Below, piece after piece: positions 35,058 through 49,000 of a stretch of DNA of 64,000 nucleotides (positions are counted from its first letter, which is position 1; the number at the start of each line of letters is the position of its first letter). The notes under the pieces are model-generated. The model saw only the letters and a list, made by a program, of their open reading frames with translations, ran no database searches and was not told the origin of the DNA. The position numbers and the translations under genes were made by a program. The DNA is from Drosophila miranda (taxonomy: Eukaryota > Arthropoda > Insecta > Diptera > Drosophilidae), in NCBI RefSeq assembly GCF_003369915.1, contig NC_046677.1:25066913-25130912 (forward strand), given 5' to 3'.

Positions 35058-37360
35058 TTAGCGACAGAAATGCGGCTGACCGACACTGGGCTTGTTCTCA
35101 TCGCGCATTCGAGTAAAGAAAACATTAATGTCCTCTGGGGTGACGACCTTGTCTCTCAAGGCAAAACCCTTTAGGTAATCCTTCAGCTTATCGGTCATGC
35201 GATTGTATTCGGTAATCGCATCGATCTGCTGGGTGCGGTCAATCGAGGACAAGGCCCGCATGCCCTGCTCGTAGCTGGAGTTCTCCTCGGCCCGTTTCAT
35301 GCCGCGATCCTCGTATGCCTTGGCCGAATCATCGGCATCCAATAGGAACTCCACGGCAAACTCTTTGAAGAGGGCCAGGCACTCGGTGCACTTGCAAAGC
35401 GATTTGCGCCAGTCGTTGGTCCAGAAGGCGGCACCTGGAAAGGGCAAACGGAATAGGCTTACAAAATGTATTCGATCAAGCAAGCCCTGGCTGGGAATTC
35501 ATTATACCTATCCCAACTCTTGGCTCTATCCTTAACATAACATTTTTTATTGAAATTTTCCAACTCCAAAAAAGAAAAAATGAATTTGGAGTACTTTTCT
35601 GAGGGCATGGACTGCCTGATGTACTGCGGCCTAAAGCTATCGCCGGAGCAGCGCATCCTCATCGAGAACTCGCTGATCGCTTTGCAGAACGACAATCGGT
35701 TCTCGGGCATGTATCTGTGGGGTCGCATCACGGCCACCAAGCAGGATTACTACATTGCCTTTGGCTACACCAATGACTGCCTGAAGGATCGAAAATACTT
35801 CTACAGCCTCGACCAGTTTCAGTGGCAGCTGCTGCCCTTCGTCCAGAGTCCGAAGATCTTTCAGGCCACCACTCTGGCACGCGAGTCTTTCGTTGGCGAT
35901 CCCAGTCTGATGACCTACGTGAAGTTGGTGAGTGTAAACCGGAGGAGGGGAGTCGAATTGTGGTTTAACTATGAACGACTGTCCGATAGGATCCCACATT
36001 TGAGATTGTGGGCAATCATGTGGTGGCCATCAGTCGCCCCGAGGTGGTAAAGTTGAAGGAGGAGGAGCGCCTGGCCGCCATTGTGTTTATCATTACCGAG
36101 GAGTGCGCCGTCTGCCCGCGCGGTGCCCTTTACAAGATGACAGACGGCCGCGTTATACCCAATCAAATGTTTCGCGGGCTGGACAACTTGCAGGTGGACA
36201 ACCAGTCCTTCTACCAGCTCTATCGTCTGCCCCGTAACGACCTCAAGGTGAACCTATCGAAGCGAAGCGACTACAACTATCCGATTGACTTCCTGGACAC
36301 GATTGACTGCGTGATTCCGCTTGGACAGGCGTTTGCCCTAAACTTGCAGCGAAACGAGCGTCTGGTCGTGATCAAGTCGTGCCTCTGGCTGGGCATGACC
36401 TTCTTCCACAAGATCACCTCTCACAAGCACGGATTCTTGTACTTGGGCGATGGCAAGAAGAATTCCAAATTGCTTTTCATGTATTGAGAGTTGAGAGCGT
36501 TTTTCTGATTAAATGTTTATTGTTTTTGGGGGCATGCACTTACCCTGGTGTTTCTTTGTCGGATTTGGGCGACGACAATCCCCAGTTGAGAGCTTGAGAC
36601 GCTTGCTAGCGGGCTCCTCTGTCTGCTCAGGCTTTGAATCAGCTTCGGCGTCGACCTGGACTTTATCCGCTTTTAAATCTGCTTTGGACTCTTCGGCTTC
36701 GACTGCCTGTAGTGCCAGGCCAGTGTAGTCGCGCAGGAACTGATTCTTGTCCATGCAAGTGTCGCAAATCATTTCGCTGCACGAATCGAGCATCTTCTCA
36801 GATGCCCCGGGGGCCTTCATGTGTGGCAAATGGTACCAGTCCTCGCAGACTGCGCACTGCAGCATCACCTCCTCGGTGGTGCGCTCTGGATCCGGATACG
36901 GACGCTTGCACTGGCAGTACAATCCTTGGAAATTCTGGTTGTAAAGATTTCCATCGTTCGACGGCTGGGGTCCCTCCAGCTGAGGATTGAGGCAGCAGCG
37001 CTTGACTGCGCCCAGCCGCAGTGTCGGACAGTCGCAGCGGAAGTTCCGCTTGGTGTAGAGCTCCACCAGTTCGTGGTTTTCGTGGCAGCGATAGGAGCAG
37101 GCCAGGCAGACGCCAGCGCACTTGGCCAGATCCGTGCGAGCCTCGGGGCAGCAGGTGAGGCAGGAGTACAAGGCCTGCCGCTGAATGGGACCCTTGGCAT
37201 AGGTGCAGGCCTTTTCATCGGAGGCGCCCAACACCGCGGCGTACTCGTCCTCCATTTCCTTCTCCTGCTCGAGCACGTCGACCATGGTTATTGTCGATTG
37301 CTCGAGTGTATTAACCTCCTCGCCCTCGGCGTCAGTTGTTGTGGCGTTCGTGTCGCTCAT
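35058..37360 (-). CDS. UBR7-type E3 ubiquitin ligase (UBR box + PHD)
   Basis: Two exons, 37360-36544 and 35434-35058, join in phase to 397 residues, close to the family length. Residues 1-50 are acidic. The UBR box spans about 52-112 with its zinc ligands (CTYAK, CLTCC, CAGVCLACSYRCHENHELVE, FRCDCPT), the fold that reads N-terminal degrons. A PHD-type finger follows at about 149-202 (YCQCKRPYPD, LQCAVCEDWYHLPHM, ICDTC). A low-complexity Lys/Glu linker with KRLKLS precedes the splice junction, and exon 2 encodes the conserved UBR7 tail (AAFWTNDWRKSLCKC, ending FCR). I use the ATG at 37360, since no ATG lies upstream in frame. The single 1109-nt intron contains the complete RSPH9-like gene on the other strand. 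Divergent from Rpb11. Confidence 0.9.
35580..36487 (+). CDS. Radial spoke head protein 9 homologue (nested gene)
   Basis: Two exons, 35580-35927 and 35990-36487 (62-nt intron), give 281 residues, the size of RSPH9, a radial-spoke head subunit of motile axonemes. In flies motile axonemes occur mainly in sperm, so testis expression is expected. Family-like blocks are MNLEYFSEGMDCLMYCGLKL, FSGMYLWGRITATKQDYYIA, FWQLLP-type spacing in LDQFQWQLLPFVQ, and the C-terminal VVIKSCLWLGMTFFHK. The gene lies wholly inside the UBR7 intron on the opposite strand; its stop codon is only 57 bases from the UBR7 exon 1 donor, so its 3' UTR should run antisense into UBR7 exon 1. The ATG at 35580 sits in a good AAAAAATG context. 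Confidence 0.85.
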
Positions 37361-37515
37361 TTTGCTGCCCAAACACTTCAAATGATCTCTTTTTTTTTGC
37401 AAACTGATGTGAGTTAGAAACTATGTGAATGCAGCGCCATTGGCGCGTTGTTGTACAAAAATTTGCAAATAATTGGAGAACTAGAGATGTGGGCCAAAGC
37501 GATTCGCCGAGCGAT

Positions 37516-37529
37516 AGCTATCGATAGCT
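37516..37529. promoter_or_regulatory. DRE palindrome in the UBR7/Rpb11 divergent promoter
   Basis: AGCTATCGATAGCT is a perfect 14-base palindrome with the DRE core TATCGATA at 37519-37526, the binding site of DREF (and BEAF-32 related motifs) typical of fly housekeeping promoters. It sits in the 451 bases between the UBR7 (-) and Rpb11 (+) start codons, with related words GCGATAGC and TATCGGTAGC on both sides. One shared element probably serves both genes. Confidence 0.7.
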
Positions 37530-37811
37530 CAGCGTTTATCGGTAGCTGACCGTATCAGTGCTGAAAATGTTAAGAAGTAAAAATAACTCTTTTATTTTCT
37601 AACAGCAGAGAGCCGAGAGCTGCCACTTTTTTTTCGTTGAAGTTTTGCACTCAGTTTTAGAAAATAAATCCACCTTAAATAGTCCGATTTTTACTAATAC
37701 ATTTTTTTTTTAGTGCTTTACCAACACTGGGCATGCGCATTTGGCGTGCGGCTGATTTTTTCATAAACAAATTACAAATTTGACTAAAAACTAGATAGAA
37801 ACGCATACAAA

Positions 37812-38694
<883 letters not shown>

Positions 38695-38726
38695 TTATAG
38701 CTCTTCGGACTGTATGTACCTTTAGC

Positions 38727-38778
38727 AATAAAAAACAATAAATATCAACGGTCGTCTTTTATTTTAAAATAATTTATT
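38727..38778. terminator. Facing poly(A) signals of Rpb11 and CLIP-190
   Basis: Plus-strand AATAAA at 38727-38732 and 38737-38742 end Rpb11. Minus-strand AATAAA at 38763-38758 and 38778-38773 end CLIP-190, 240-260 bases beyond its stop codon. Cleavage 10-30 bases past each signal makes the two mRNAs overlap in antisense. Confidence 0.65.
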
Positions 38779-39015
38779 TTTACACTCGAAAAGTTTACGA
38801 AAACAACCAAAGGAACCTGCACTAAGCGTACGTAGCATACACATAAGATAAATGTAGACAAATTAAAATTTTGATAAAACGCTACATCGCAGCCAGGGAG
38901 ACAATTTGCTCTTCCGAGAGTTTGAAGCTCTGCTGAGGTAAAAGGTTTCTCTATCGGATCGTTTAGGGGGCGAAAAAACAAAACATATAAACGGGTTGCT
39001 CGGAAATTGTTCTAA

Positions 39016-42000
39016 CTAATAGGTATCTTCATCAGCGCACTCGCTGGTGTCGTGGCCAAAGGCTGCAAGGCAAAGAAAGTTTCCTTAATTTGGATATAGG
39101 ATTTCCCTTTGGCAAGCACTCACCTTCGCAGCTCTCGCAGTATTTCCGTGGGGCCGGCAGCTGGCGTTCCTTTTTCTCATTATTGTTTGTTTCGCTGGTC
39201 GGCGGCGGCGAGTAATCCCGATCTTCACTAGCCTGGATCGGACAGTCTTCGGTCTCGTGCTTGTCGAATTCATCACAAATGTCGCAAAAGAGACGCGGCG
39301 CCGGCTTACGCTTAGTAATTATATCAAAGGCATGTGGTCTGTAAGCAAGGAACATTCCATATATGTAGAACACATCATTGAATCCATAAGATGTAGGGAC
39401 ACTCACTTGGTGAAGTCCATTGGCTGCGTTTCCAGCGCCTGAACCTTGGCCTTGAGCTCATCGTTCTTCTGCTGCATATCCGCTATGATGGAGTTCAGGA
39501 AGTTGATCTTGGCCTCTGAGTTTTCCGTCTGCATGGGAAGGATCTTCAAATAAATATAGTTTTTATGGGATATAGGGAAAAAAGAACGCACCTCGGGCTG
39601 ATCCCCCACTACCACTCTGGGCGACGCTCCGTTGACCTGCGCCCTCAGGGCCAGAATCTCCCGGGTTTTTTCCCGTTCGATGGTCTCCAGCTGGCGACTC
39701 ATCTGCTTAGACTCGAGGATCGCTGTCTTTTGGTACTCATTGGCCTTGTGCAGCGCTGCCTCCAGTTCATGGACTCTCTTTTGGAGCACTTCCACCTCAT
39801 GGAACTTATACTTGGCCGAGTCATCCATCTCGTCGATGACTTTCTGGTATTCCGACAGCTGGGCATCGAATTCGTTGCCCTTTTCCAGAAGACCTTGCTT
39901 CTGCTGTAGGGACGTTTGCAGCTCCTCGTTGGCCTGCTGGAGTTGACGCAGTTGCTCGGCTGATTTGAGGACCTCCTCTTGAACATTCCTCTCCTTCAGC
40001 TGGGCCTTCTCAAGCTTATCCTGGAGCTCGTTGAGGGAACTTCTTTGGCTGTCCAACTGCGATTTTGTTTCCTTTAGTTCTGCCCCTAACTCTTTTACTG
40101 TGCTGTCTTTCTTGTTTAGGGCGTCTTGCAGCTCTCCCTTGGCTTGTTTTAGCTGTTGGAGTTGTTCTGTGGTGGCTTCCTGTAGGACTCCCTCCTTTTG
40201 CTGGGTCTGTTCGAGTTTCTGCAGGAGTTCCTTGTTCTCAGCCTGTTGGGTATCCAACTGGACCGTAGTTTCAGCTAGTCTTGCCTCCAATACTTTAACA
40301 AGTTCTTTCTTCTTTGCCAGAGAGCCTTCAAGTTGTTCATTGTCCTTCTGCAACTGCTGCAGTGCCATCACGGACTTGACGACATCCGCCTGGAATTTGC
40401 CAAGCGCCTCATGGGCCTCTTCGAGTTTCGCTTCCAGCTCCTTAATGGATAGCCTTTGAGCGTCCAACTGGGTGTCGGATTTCTTTTCTTTTACCTCCAG
40501 ATCTGCGGAATGCAGGTTTTTCATTTCTATAGTTTCCTGCAGCTCTATCCTTGCCTGCTCCAGCTCACGCATTTGCTCTGTGGCTATCAAGAGCTCTGCA
40601 TGTAGTTCCTGATCGCTCTCATTCCGTTGCTGCAGCTTGAGTTCCAGTTCCTTGCACTTCTTCTGCGCCGCCTTCTGCTGGAGATGGGTCTCCTTCAGCT
40701 CTTCCTTCATGCCCGTTAGCTTCTCGATCAAACGTTCGGCATTCATGTCCGCCTCCATTTCGAACAGCTCGAAGATGTGGTTCGTTTCACTCTTCTCCGC
40801 CTGGAGCACTTCCAGCACCGTGGACAGCTCTGCATTGGTTTCGGATATATTGGCATTGGCCACCTGAATGGCCTCCACCAGGGTCATCAGGTCGCTGATC
40901 TTTTGTGCGTCTTCCTGGGCCATTTTCTCCTTGTGTTGGAGATCCGTGTTTGTGATTTCCAGGCGCTCCTTTAGCTCCTTGATGGTCCCCTGGGTGCCGC
41001 TGCTCAACTGCTGCTGGTCCGCCTGGATCTTGGCCAGTTCCTCCTTCAGATGCCGGATGGACTCCTCCAGCGCTCCTTCCCGCTGCTCTGACTCCGCTTT
41101 CAGCTTGGCCAGAGCCTCTTGACTGGAGTGCAGCTGCTGGCGCAGATCCTGAATCTCGCGCTCCTTCTGCAGCATCTCCTGGCCCCAGGCATCGGCCTTG
41201 CTGGTCAGCTCCTTCTGGCCGCTGGCAATTTGCTCACTGAATTTTGTCAACTTCATGTGAAGGTCGCTCGACGAAGATCTTTCAGCCTGCAGCTCAGATT
41301 GAAGCTGTTCAGAGATTTGCTGGAGACATTCTTCTAACTGCGAAGCCTCTGCTCGAGATTCCGCATAGTCCTGCGGAAAAAAAAACAGAAATTAAAAATG
41401 ATTCTTGAGCTTCTTAGAGGAGATCTTTACTTTGTTAACTTCCTTCAGGGCGGCATTTGTACTTTCCAGTTGCCTGTTCTTGGAGTCTACTTCCGCCTGG
41501 CTGGAGGCGAGAGCTGCCGCAGCTTTCCTTGTCTGCACATTCAGCTCGGAGATCTTCTCCTCCAGCCTGGCGAACTGCACGTTGCCCTCCTTATCGGACT
41601 CTGCCACCTGCTGCTGCAGTTGCTTCAGCTCGTCCTCGACCGTCTTCAAGGCCTCTTTCTTTGTGTCCAACTGCGCTTGGACAGCTTGCAGCTCCAGCTC
41701 ATTTTGCGCGACAGTCGATTCGTGGCTTGTCCTCAGCAATGCAAAGTTCGCCAGCAGGGTTTCGTATGCCTCGGACTTCTTCTCCAGCTCCAGCCAGAGT
41801 TGGGATAGCGTCTCTGTGGACTCGCTTAGCTGAAAATCCTTTTCGGCATTGAGTTGGCTGGTCTCTTTGAGCTTGGACTGCGCCTCGATCAGCTCTCTTC
41901 GGCATTCCTCGAGCTCAGATAGCTTGGCGGCCAGCCGCTCCTCCATGGACGATTTAAGCTGCTCGAGTTGCTTGATGGCCGTCAGACTTTGCTCTTGCTT

Positions 42001-43036
42001 GAGCTTCTCCTGGTCCGCCAATTGCCTAACCTCAGACAGCTTGTGCTCCATTTTCTGCGTCTGCTGTTCGTGCTTCTCCATAGCCTCCTTTATTTGTTTG
42101 AGCTCATCGAGGCGCTTCTGTAGCTGAACGCCTCTCTCCTCGGCGCTCGCCTTCTGCTGCCTGAGCATGTCGTCCAGGGCGGAGTTGTCCGCCTTCTGCA
42201 CATTCAACTGAGTCGTTAGCTCGTCCACCTGCTGGCGCTGCTCCTTGATCTGTTCGTCCCGCATGCGGATTTCCATCTGCAGGATCTCGCACTCTTCGGA
42301 CATGTTGGCCCGCTGGCTCATCATCGAATTGGAGGCACTCTTCAGCTGCTGCAGCTGCCCGGCCACTAGCGCCAGCTCCTCCGCTTTGGCCGCCAGCTTC
42401 TGGTCAAAGAGCGCCTGGGCCTCCTGCGACTGCGTGTCGATCTCCTCCTTGAGCAGGGCCAGTTCCCGGCGCAGATTGTCGATGCCGCTCTGCGACAGAG
42501 AGAACTTCTCCAGCGACTCGTCCTTGGCTACCAGCTCAGCCTGCAAAATGACATTCTGCTCTTGCAGGTACTTAAGGTTCTCCCGCAGCCGCTGCTCCTC
42601 CTCCAGCTGCTCGGCCAGGCGGTCCTCAGTCTCCTGCTTCTGGGCACTCAACTTGTCCTGCAGTTGGGTGATCTCCTCCCGCAGTGGGCTCTCCTCTGCT
42701 TCGTCTGAGGTGGGTGGTGCTGCTTGGGGGGCTAAACTCTGCAGACTGGACGTGCCTGTGGGGGTGGGGGTTCTACTATAAGTATTTGCTTTCTTTTATT
42801 GCTTGGTATCTCTTTACCTGACACCAGCTTAGTGATCTTCGATTCCAGATCGTGAATCTTCTTCCTGTACACCTGGGATTGAGCCTAAAGTAGCAAAGGA
42901 TAGGAAATTAATGGATTTAATTTCAGATCTACAGTGGTGCTCTGTACATTGGCTTGGAACAATGCCACGTTTGTGGAATTCCATGGTAATATCTAATCCC
43001 TTATATTCCTTAGGCCTGCTTTATCAGCTGTAGTGT

Positions 43037-43072
<36 letters not shown>

Positions 43073-46000
43073 GTCTGTCTGTCTGTAAAAACCCATGACT
43101 ATATCCTCAGATACTTGAATCAATTTCTAGAACAATATTTCTATAAACTGCACCAACTGATAACCTTTGCCATCTCTCCCCCTCCGTATTAACTTTCACT
43201 TGGAAATTGTCCATTATTTGTATTTGCATTGCATACTTTTAGATCCAATCAATTCGAGGCATTCAAGGGTTAATGTAGGCAGTGATCGCCACCAATACAA
43301 CACCATTTCTCGTTTGGCCATAAAGCTTGCACATTTTCTCTGGCAATAGCAGCAGACATAGGGCCATGTCCAATACTGATAAGAAACAATATCAGAAATG
43401 GCACAAATATGCAACAAACTCGTGGTTTCATTTTAAAATATTGGCAAATATTAGACTATCTAGAAAGAGAATCTAGAGAAGAGAACGATCATCAACGTAA
43501 GCTATCTTTTCTTTTCGGTGTAAATCGAAAATACTCTTTTAGCTATACTCGTAATGTATCTGAAGTACTCTTCGATTCGTTGACCAAGGTATTTAAATTT
43601 TTTTTTTTAACAGAACCTGCAATAATACTTATTAAACCGAATTTTTTACATACAAAAATTATTTTTAAAGATTCTTCTCAAATCTACTGTCACGTTTCTT
43701 GAGGTACTATTTACATAAATTCTGGTACGTTACAGATACAATAAATATTGTATAGATACTGTATATTTATAATATTCTATTCTGAACATCTTATACGATA
43801 TGGTTGATAATACGAATAAATCGCACAACATTTTGACTACGACATCTGTAACCTTAGATAACCTTTTTATGCATTTAGTATCAATGGCTCTAAGCCTTTG
43901 CTAAGCTAACTGTAATCTTTGGAGATCCCATGCTCATCCATAGTCAATGTACATTGGCAAACACAATTATTGCTACAGTTTCTTACATTATACTCCTCGC
44001 TACAGGACTGGGCCTCGTCTATAGAGAACTGTAAATCCTCCGATTTCTTCCGCTCATCGCCCAACTCCGACTCCAATTGGATAATTCTGGACTTTAGCTG
44101 GGGGATCGAAGGGAAATCGGAATTAGAAATCAAGCGAAAACAATGAATAAAACAACATTTCAACCTCTATAAAGTGTTTTTTGTATATTGTTAATGTATT
44201 TCTCATATCGTATCGTATCGTAAGTATTTAAGTGTATATCGTATATATCGTACAACTAAACCAACAGCAAGAAGAATTCGCTTTCGTACAAAATAATCAA
44301 AATGTTTCGACAAATATTCCATTTTTTCCACAACAATTTTTTTAGATTTCATATCAATTTTTTTTTAGCCAAATAAACCTTTTATAAAGGGAAATTCAAT
44401 TTGGTTTTTTATAACGCTTGGCTTTTTGTATATTATTCATTTTAATTTTTTAATTTTTTTTTTTTTTTTCATTTGTGTGTTTTGAAGATCTCGTAGATAT
44501 ATTTCATTCTTTATTTGGTTTTTTCAGCATAAAACGCTGTGTGCAGACTTCAGCATTGTCTTCCGTTTCCCTTTCTCGAGAATCATCATCGGTTCACCGA
44601 ACCATTTGAGCACCGTCCCCATCTCGTCTCTTCCGTCGTCTAGGCCCTTCTCGGATCTACTTGATGCGCAGCGGTGTAAGGACACTGTGGAGGATGCAGT
44701 GCCTCTCGTGCTTGCCCGACCAGCCGCGGAACTCGCGTCGCAGGTCGGACACCCGGATGCTGTGCTTCGCTATGAGGCGTCTCCAGCGATCCGCCTCGAT
44801 CAGTATTTGCTATAAAAATCATACAAAAATAGTTTTGTGCAAACAGGATTTCATTTCTCTGGGCTACATCTTTTCAGATATCATTTGGTTTTGGTTTTTG
44901 GTTTTTGGTTTTGCGTTAAAAAGGTAAGAATATGATAGATGGTGAAGGGATCGAAGGGAATACGGAGTGTGGGTGTTTTTCTGGGTAGGGTGGGAAAATG
45001 TTGTTGCTAATTTAACCCTCAGAAAAAACAAATAGAAAAGTCTTAAACAAAATAATAAGAACAATCACAAACAATTTATTTCAATACGAAACCAAACAGA
45101 AAGCACAAAACTGATTCATCATCAATCAAATATTGCCAGTCAGACAGTCAGCTTGTTGAACAGAATAAAACAAACAGATAGCCCCAAAAGTAGTTACATA
45201 TATTCAGTGTATGGTACAGTGCGTTTCGAAATCACAAGACAGTTGAGTGAAATCTTTAGTATTAAACACATTTTCGAGCTGAAATTTGTTTATCTTGTAT
45301 GTCTTTCCGGTTTGAAACGCACTGTATGCTTAACCCAAAAAGTGCAAAAAGGTGCTAAAATTTACTGCAAATAATATATATATTTTTTGTGTTTGTTTAT
45401 TTTCTATAAAGTGTAAATGATAATTGAAGGGTAAAGATTGTTTTGAGTGTGTGTCTGAACGGAGCTGAACTCGGAAAAATGTTTCCGATGTAATGTGAAA
45501 TATTTCTTTGGAACTTTTATGGAATTATTATTCACGGAAATACTATAATTGAGCAAAAATTAATATTACTTAAACGTTATTTGAGATGCAAGGTAAATCT
45601 TTGTATTTTTATGAATAAAGAGAGGGTTATTCATACTGTTTTAATTCGGTTTTTTATCTAATTTTTTTAATTTTAAATCTAGTACTCTTTGATTATAAGG
45701 AAATAATTTGCGCCCGCACAAACTGTTAAAACATGATTTTATTTTTTTTTTTGTGTGGAAAATCCACTATGTGGGGAAAGCTTTGTACTGGATTTTTTCC
45801 AAATAAATAACAATTTAAATACTTTTGAATAACTTGTTTTCTAGTTCTGAAACGCACTGTATTGCGTTCTTCCACAAATGGATTCTCCTAATAACCTTAA
45901 CCCATTGTTAGCTTTACTTTTTGACCAAGTTAAATACCGTTGAACCCCCCAATTAGGCATATTCATGCCTAGTTAGACTTGTGAAATTTGTACTGTTCTC

Positions 46001-49000
46001 AGTGTTGAAGTTAGTTCGGAGATGAATCATTCTGGGAGGGGGGAAATGACTGACAATTTTGGGATGACTTTTTGTGGCTTTTCTGAGGTTACGCATACAA
46101 AAATAAAACGTGTCAAAAATTAAATTGTTAAATTAACAACAACAAAAACCAGACAATGAGCCGTAATAATAAAACATAACTGTGAATAAAAAAACAGAGT
46201 TAATTTAAAAGAAAAGAACCAACAAAACAAAGACAAAACACAAGACAAAAATCAAAAATCAAGACAAACAGAAGGATGGAGGGAAACAGAGACATTAAGG
46301 GAGAACCAACAAACCAACGAAATAAAACGGCCAGACTGCTATTACATTATACAATTTCCACCCGATCCGATTCGCATGGGATCTGGTAAAAATCCCATGC
46401 GACTAGAGGGCATCGATGGAAAATGTATCGTGTGTAGCCGCCCAATTTCTTCCTTGATGTTGTGGATTGCATTCCACTTTGCTGTAGATGCCATGTGTGT
46501 GTGTGTGAGTGATGTGTGTTGTGTGCGTGTGTGAGGGAGATGACCGACTGCTTCTTAATGCAGCTTTTGGGAATTAAATATTGCATTCCAACAACGAAAT
46601 GATCAGCCCCAAAACGTGGAGTGCAATGCAACGAAACAACACACAAATTAAATTGAGAAGCAACTCTACATCTGCCACAAATGACTGAGCAAACATTGAC
46701 TTTGAGCCGCTCAGGGGGCTGTGGCTTCAGCCAACTGGAAAAAGTTTCTTTTTATCGCAAAACCAAACTTTCTTCGTCTTTGTCTTCTGTTGTTGTTGTT
46801 GTTGTTGTAATGGCTGCCTTGCTGTGGATGTTGTTGTTGTTGTTGTTGTTGGAATAGTTGTTGTTGTAATGCTGCTGCTTAGGGTTGTTGGCTGCCAAAT
46901 ATGATGTTGTAGCTGTTGCTGCTTCTTGATCTTGTGCTGATTGGGTCGATAGGGGCGACTGCGATCCGCATATGGCAGCGGCGTGTACATGGTATCGGTG
47001 AAGATAATTACCTCGTTGATGTTCTTCTGCAGCTGCAGCGCCTGGTTCTGTGAGTCCTCGCGATCCAGTTCGCGCTCCATCATCAGCTGTTCCACGTGCT
47101 GTTGCTTCTCGCGCAGGAGGTCCTTTAGGTTAGAGTGGGAAAGAGGGAGAGAACACAAAGAAAGAGAGAGAGAGCACAAAGCAAGCTTATGAGACGCTCG
47201 AGGACACAGTTACAAATACACAAAAAGAGAGAGTAAAGGCAGAGCGAGAGAGCACAGATAAGGCATGTGTGTAGGTTGTAGGGTGTATTGTATGTACAGG
47301 GTGCAGCATTTAGCAGAGAACACAGGGTGTATTGTTGTTTTTTGCTTTACCTTTTACCGTTGACATTGTAACACACAAAAACATGCAAAGAACAGCAACA
47401 AACGATCAACGATTTCAACAGCAAAAGCGTGCAGGAAAAATATTTGATTATTGTATATTTTTTGATTTATTTTAAATGCAATAAAAAATTTATATATAGT
47501 GGGGGGAAAAGAAAACCACACATAAATAGCGTAGGAAAAACATATAGAATATATATATATATATATAGGCATATGCGTATTTATTATTAATTTACATATT
47601 TTGTTGTTGTTTGGGTGTGGGTGTGTTTGTGTGTGTGTGTGAGTGTGTATTAGTATCTTAGGTTAGTTGTACGCTTACTTTCTAAGGGTTAAGCCACAAA
47701 TGCACAGAATTTAAAATACATATAAGAATGCTTAACCCGTTAACGTCTGCTTGGATATAGGTATGAAAAAGTTTTAGAGGTGGTCAAATTATTTTGAAGA
47801 CTTTAAAATAAATCTAAATAATTTTTTAATTTTTTCCTAAAATAGCTACAATTGATGTAACTATTATTGAAAACCCCAAAAAAATTTTGCAAAATTTTTT
47901 AAATTTTCATAAAATACAAATTGAAAAAAACATTTGTTAAATACAAATATAAAGTATCTATTGAACCTGAACTAAAAAAGATTTAAGGCAGAAATTTATG
48001 CAAAAAATTGTTTTTTTAAATACATTCCCAATACCCTAAAATACCCCAAAATAAATCTCATTTATCATACCAAAACACCAAATATTTTATCTCAATAGAG
48101 TTCAATTTCCGTAATAAAAAAAAAACAAACACCTGTCAGACGTTAACGGGTTAACAGGCCAACTAACAGTGAGTACAGCTAAGTGCACTGTTAACTAACA
48201 GAGCACTGCAAACCAAAATAAAAAAGAGGGGAGTTGGGGAAAGGGAGGGACTAACAGCGAATACCAGACACACAGACTTTGTTGTAGGATTTGTCGTAGT
48301 TGTTGTTGATTAGCATACCTGCATGGAAAATTGGTTTTTCGGCGTCGTGCCAATGGGTCTGACGGGCGTGCTCGAATTGCGCTGCTACGAACGGAACGCA
48401 GCGGAATGTGGAACGAAGCAGAACATGTGGGATTGCGATTAGAATTTGAACGCGTTAGTACCAGAGAATCAATCAGAACAAGGATTAAATTAATATAAAT
48501 TAATCAACAAAACTGTAAACGGTAATTGTGTTTTGGGTTTTGTGTTTTGTAAAGTGTGTTTTTTTGTGTGTTTTCTTGGGGGCGCAGAGGGCTTTAGCCT
48601 ATTGAAGAGGGTGTGTGGGTGGGTGGCGCCGCCTTATACCTGAGCATTCATGCGCATGCGCGACGTATTCGTTGTGGCAATGCTGTTCATGGTGCCGATC
48701 GATGTGAGGGATTCCCGCGACCCGGCGCGTGACAGACGAGATTTCTTCGACGACGGCGACAGTGAAACCTTGGCAATCGGGACAAACACCCCATACTTTG
48801 GCTTGCACTCAAAGTATCTGTGGGGATGACATGAAATACTCTTGGATTAATATCTTAAATGCGATCTCTTTGCAGGATTCTTCGGGTATACCTTATACCA
48901 TCTACAGCTCCGTCGTTCTTTCCGCTGGCCTCGTCCAACTCAACACCGCACCAGTTGCCAGGGGCAAAGGAAGTCTCGCCCAGATATCGTAGAATTCCCG

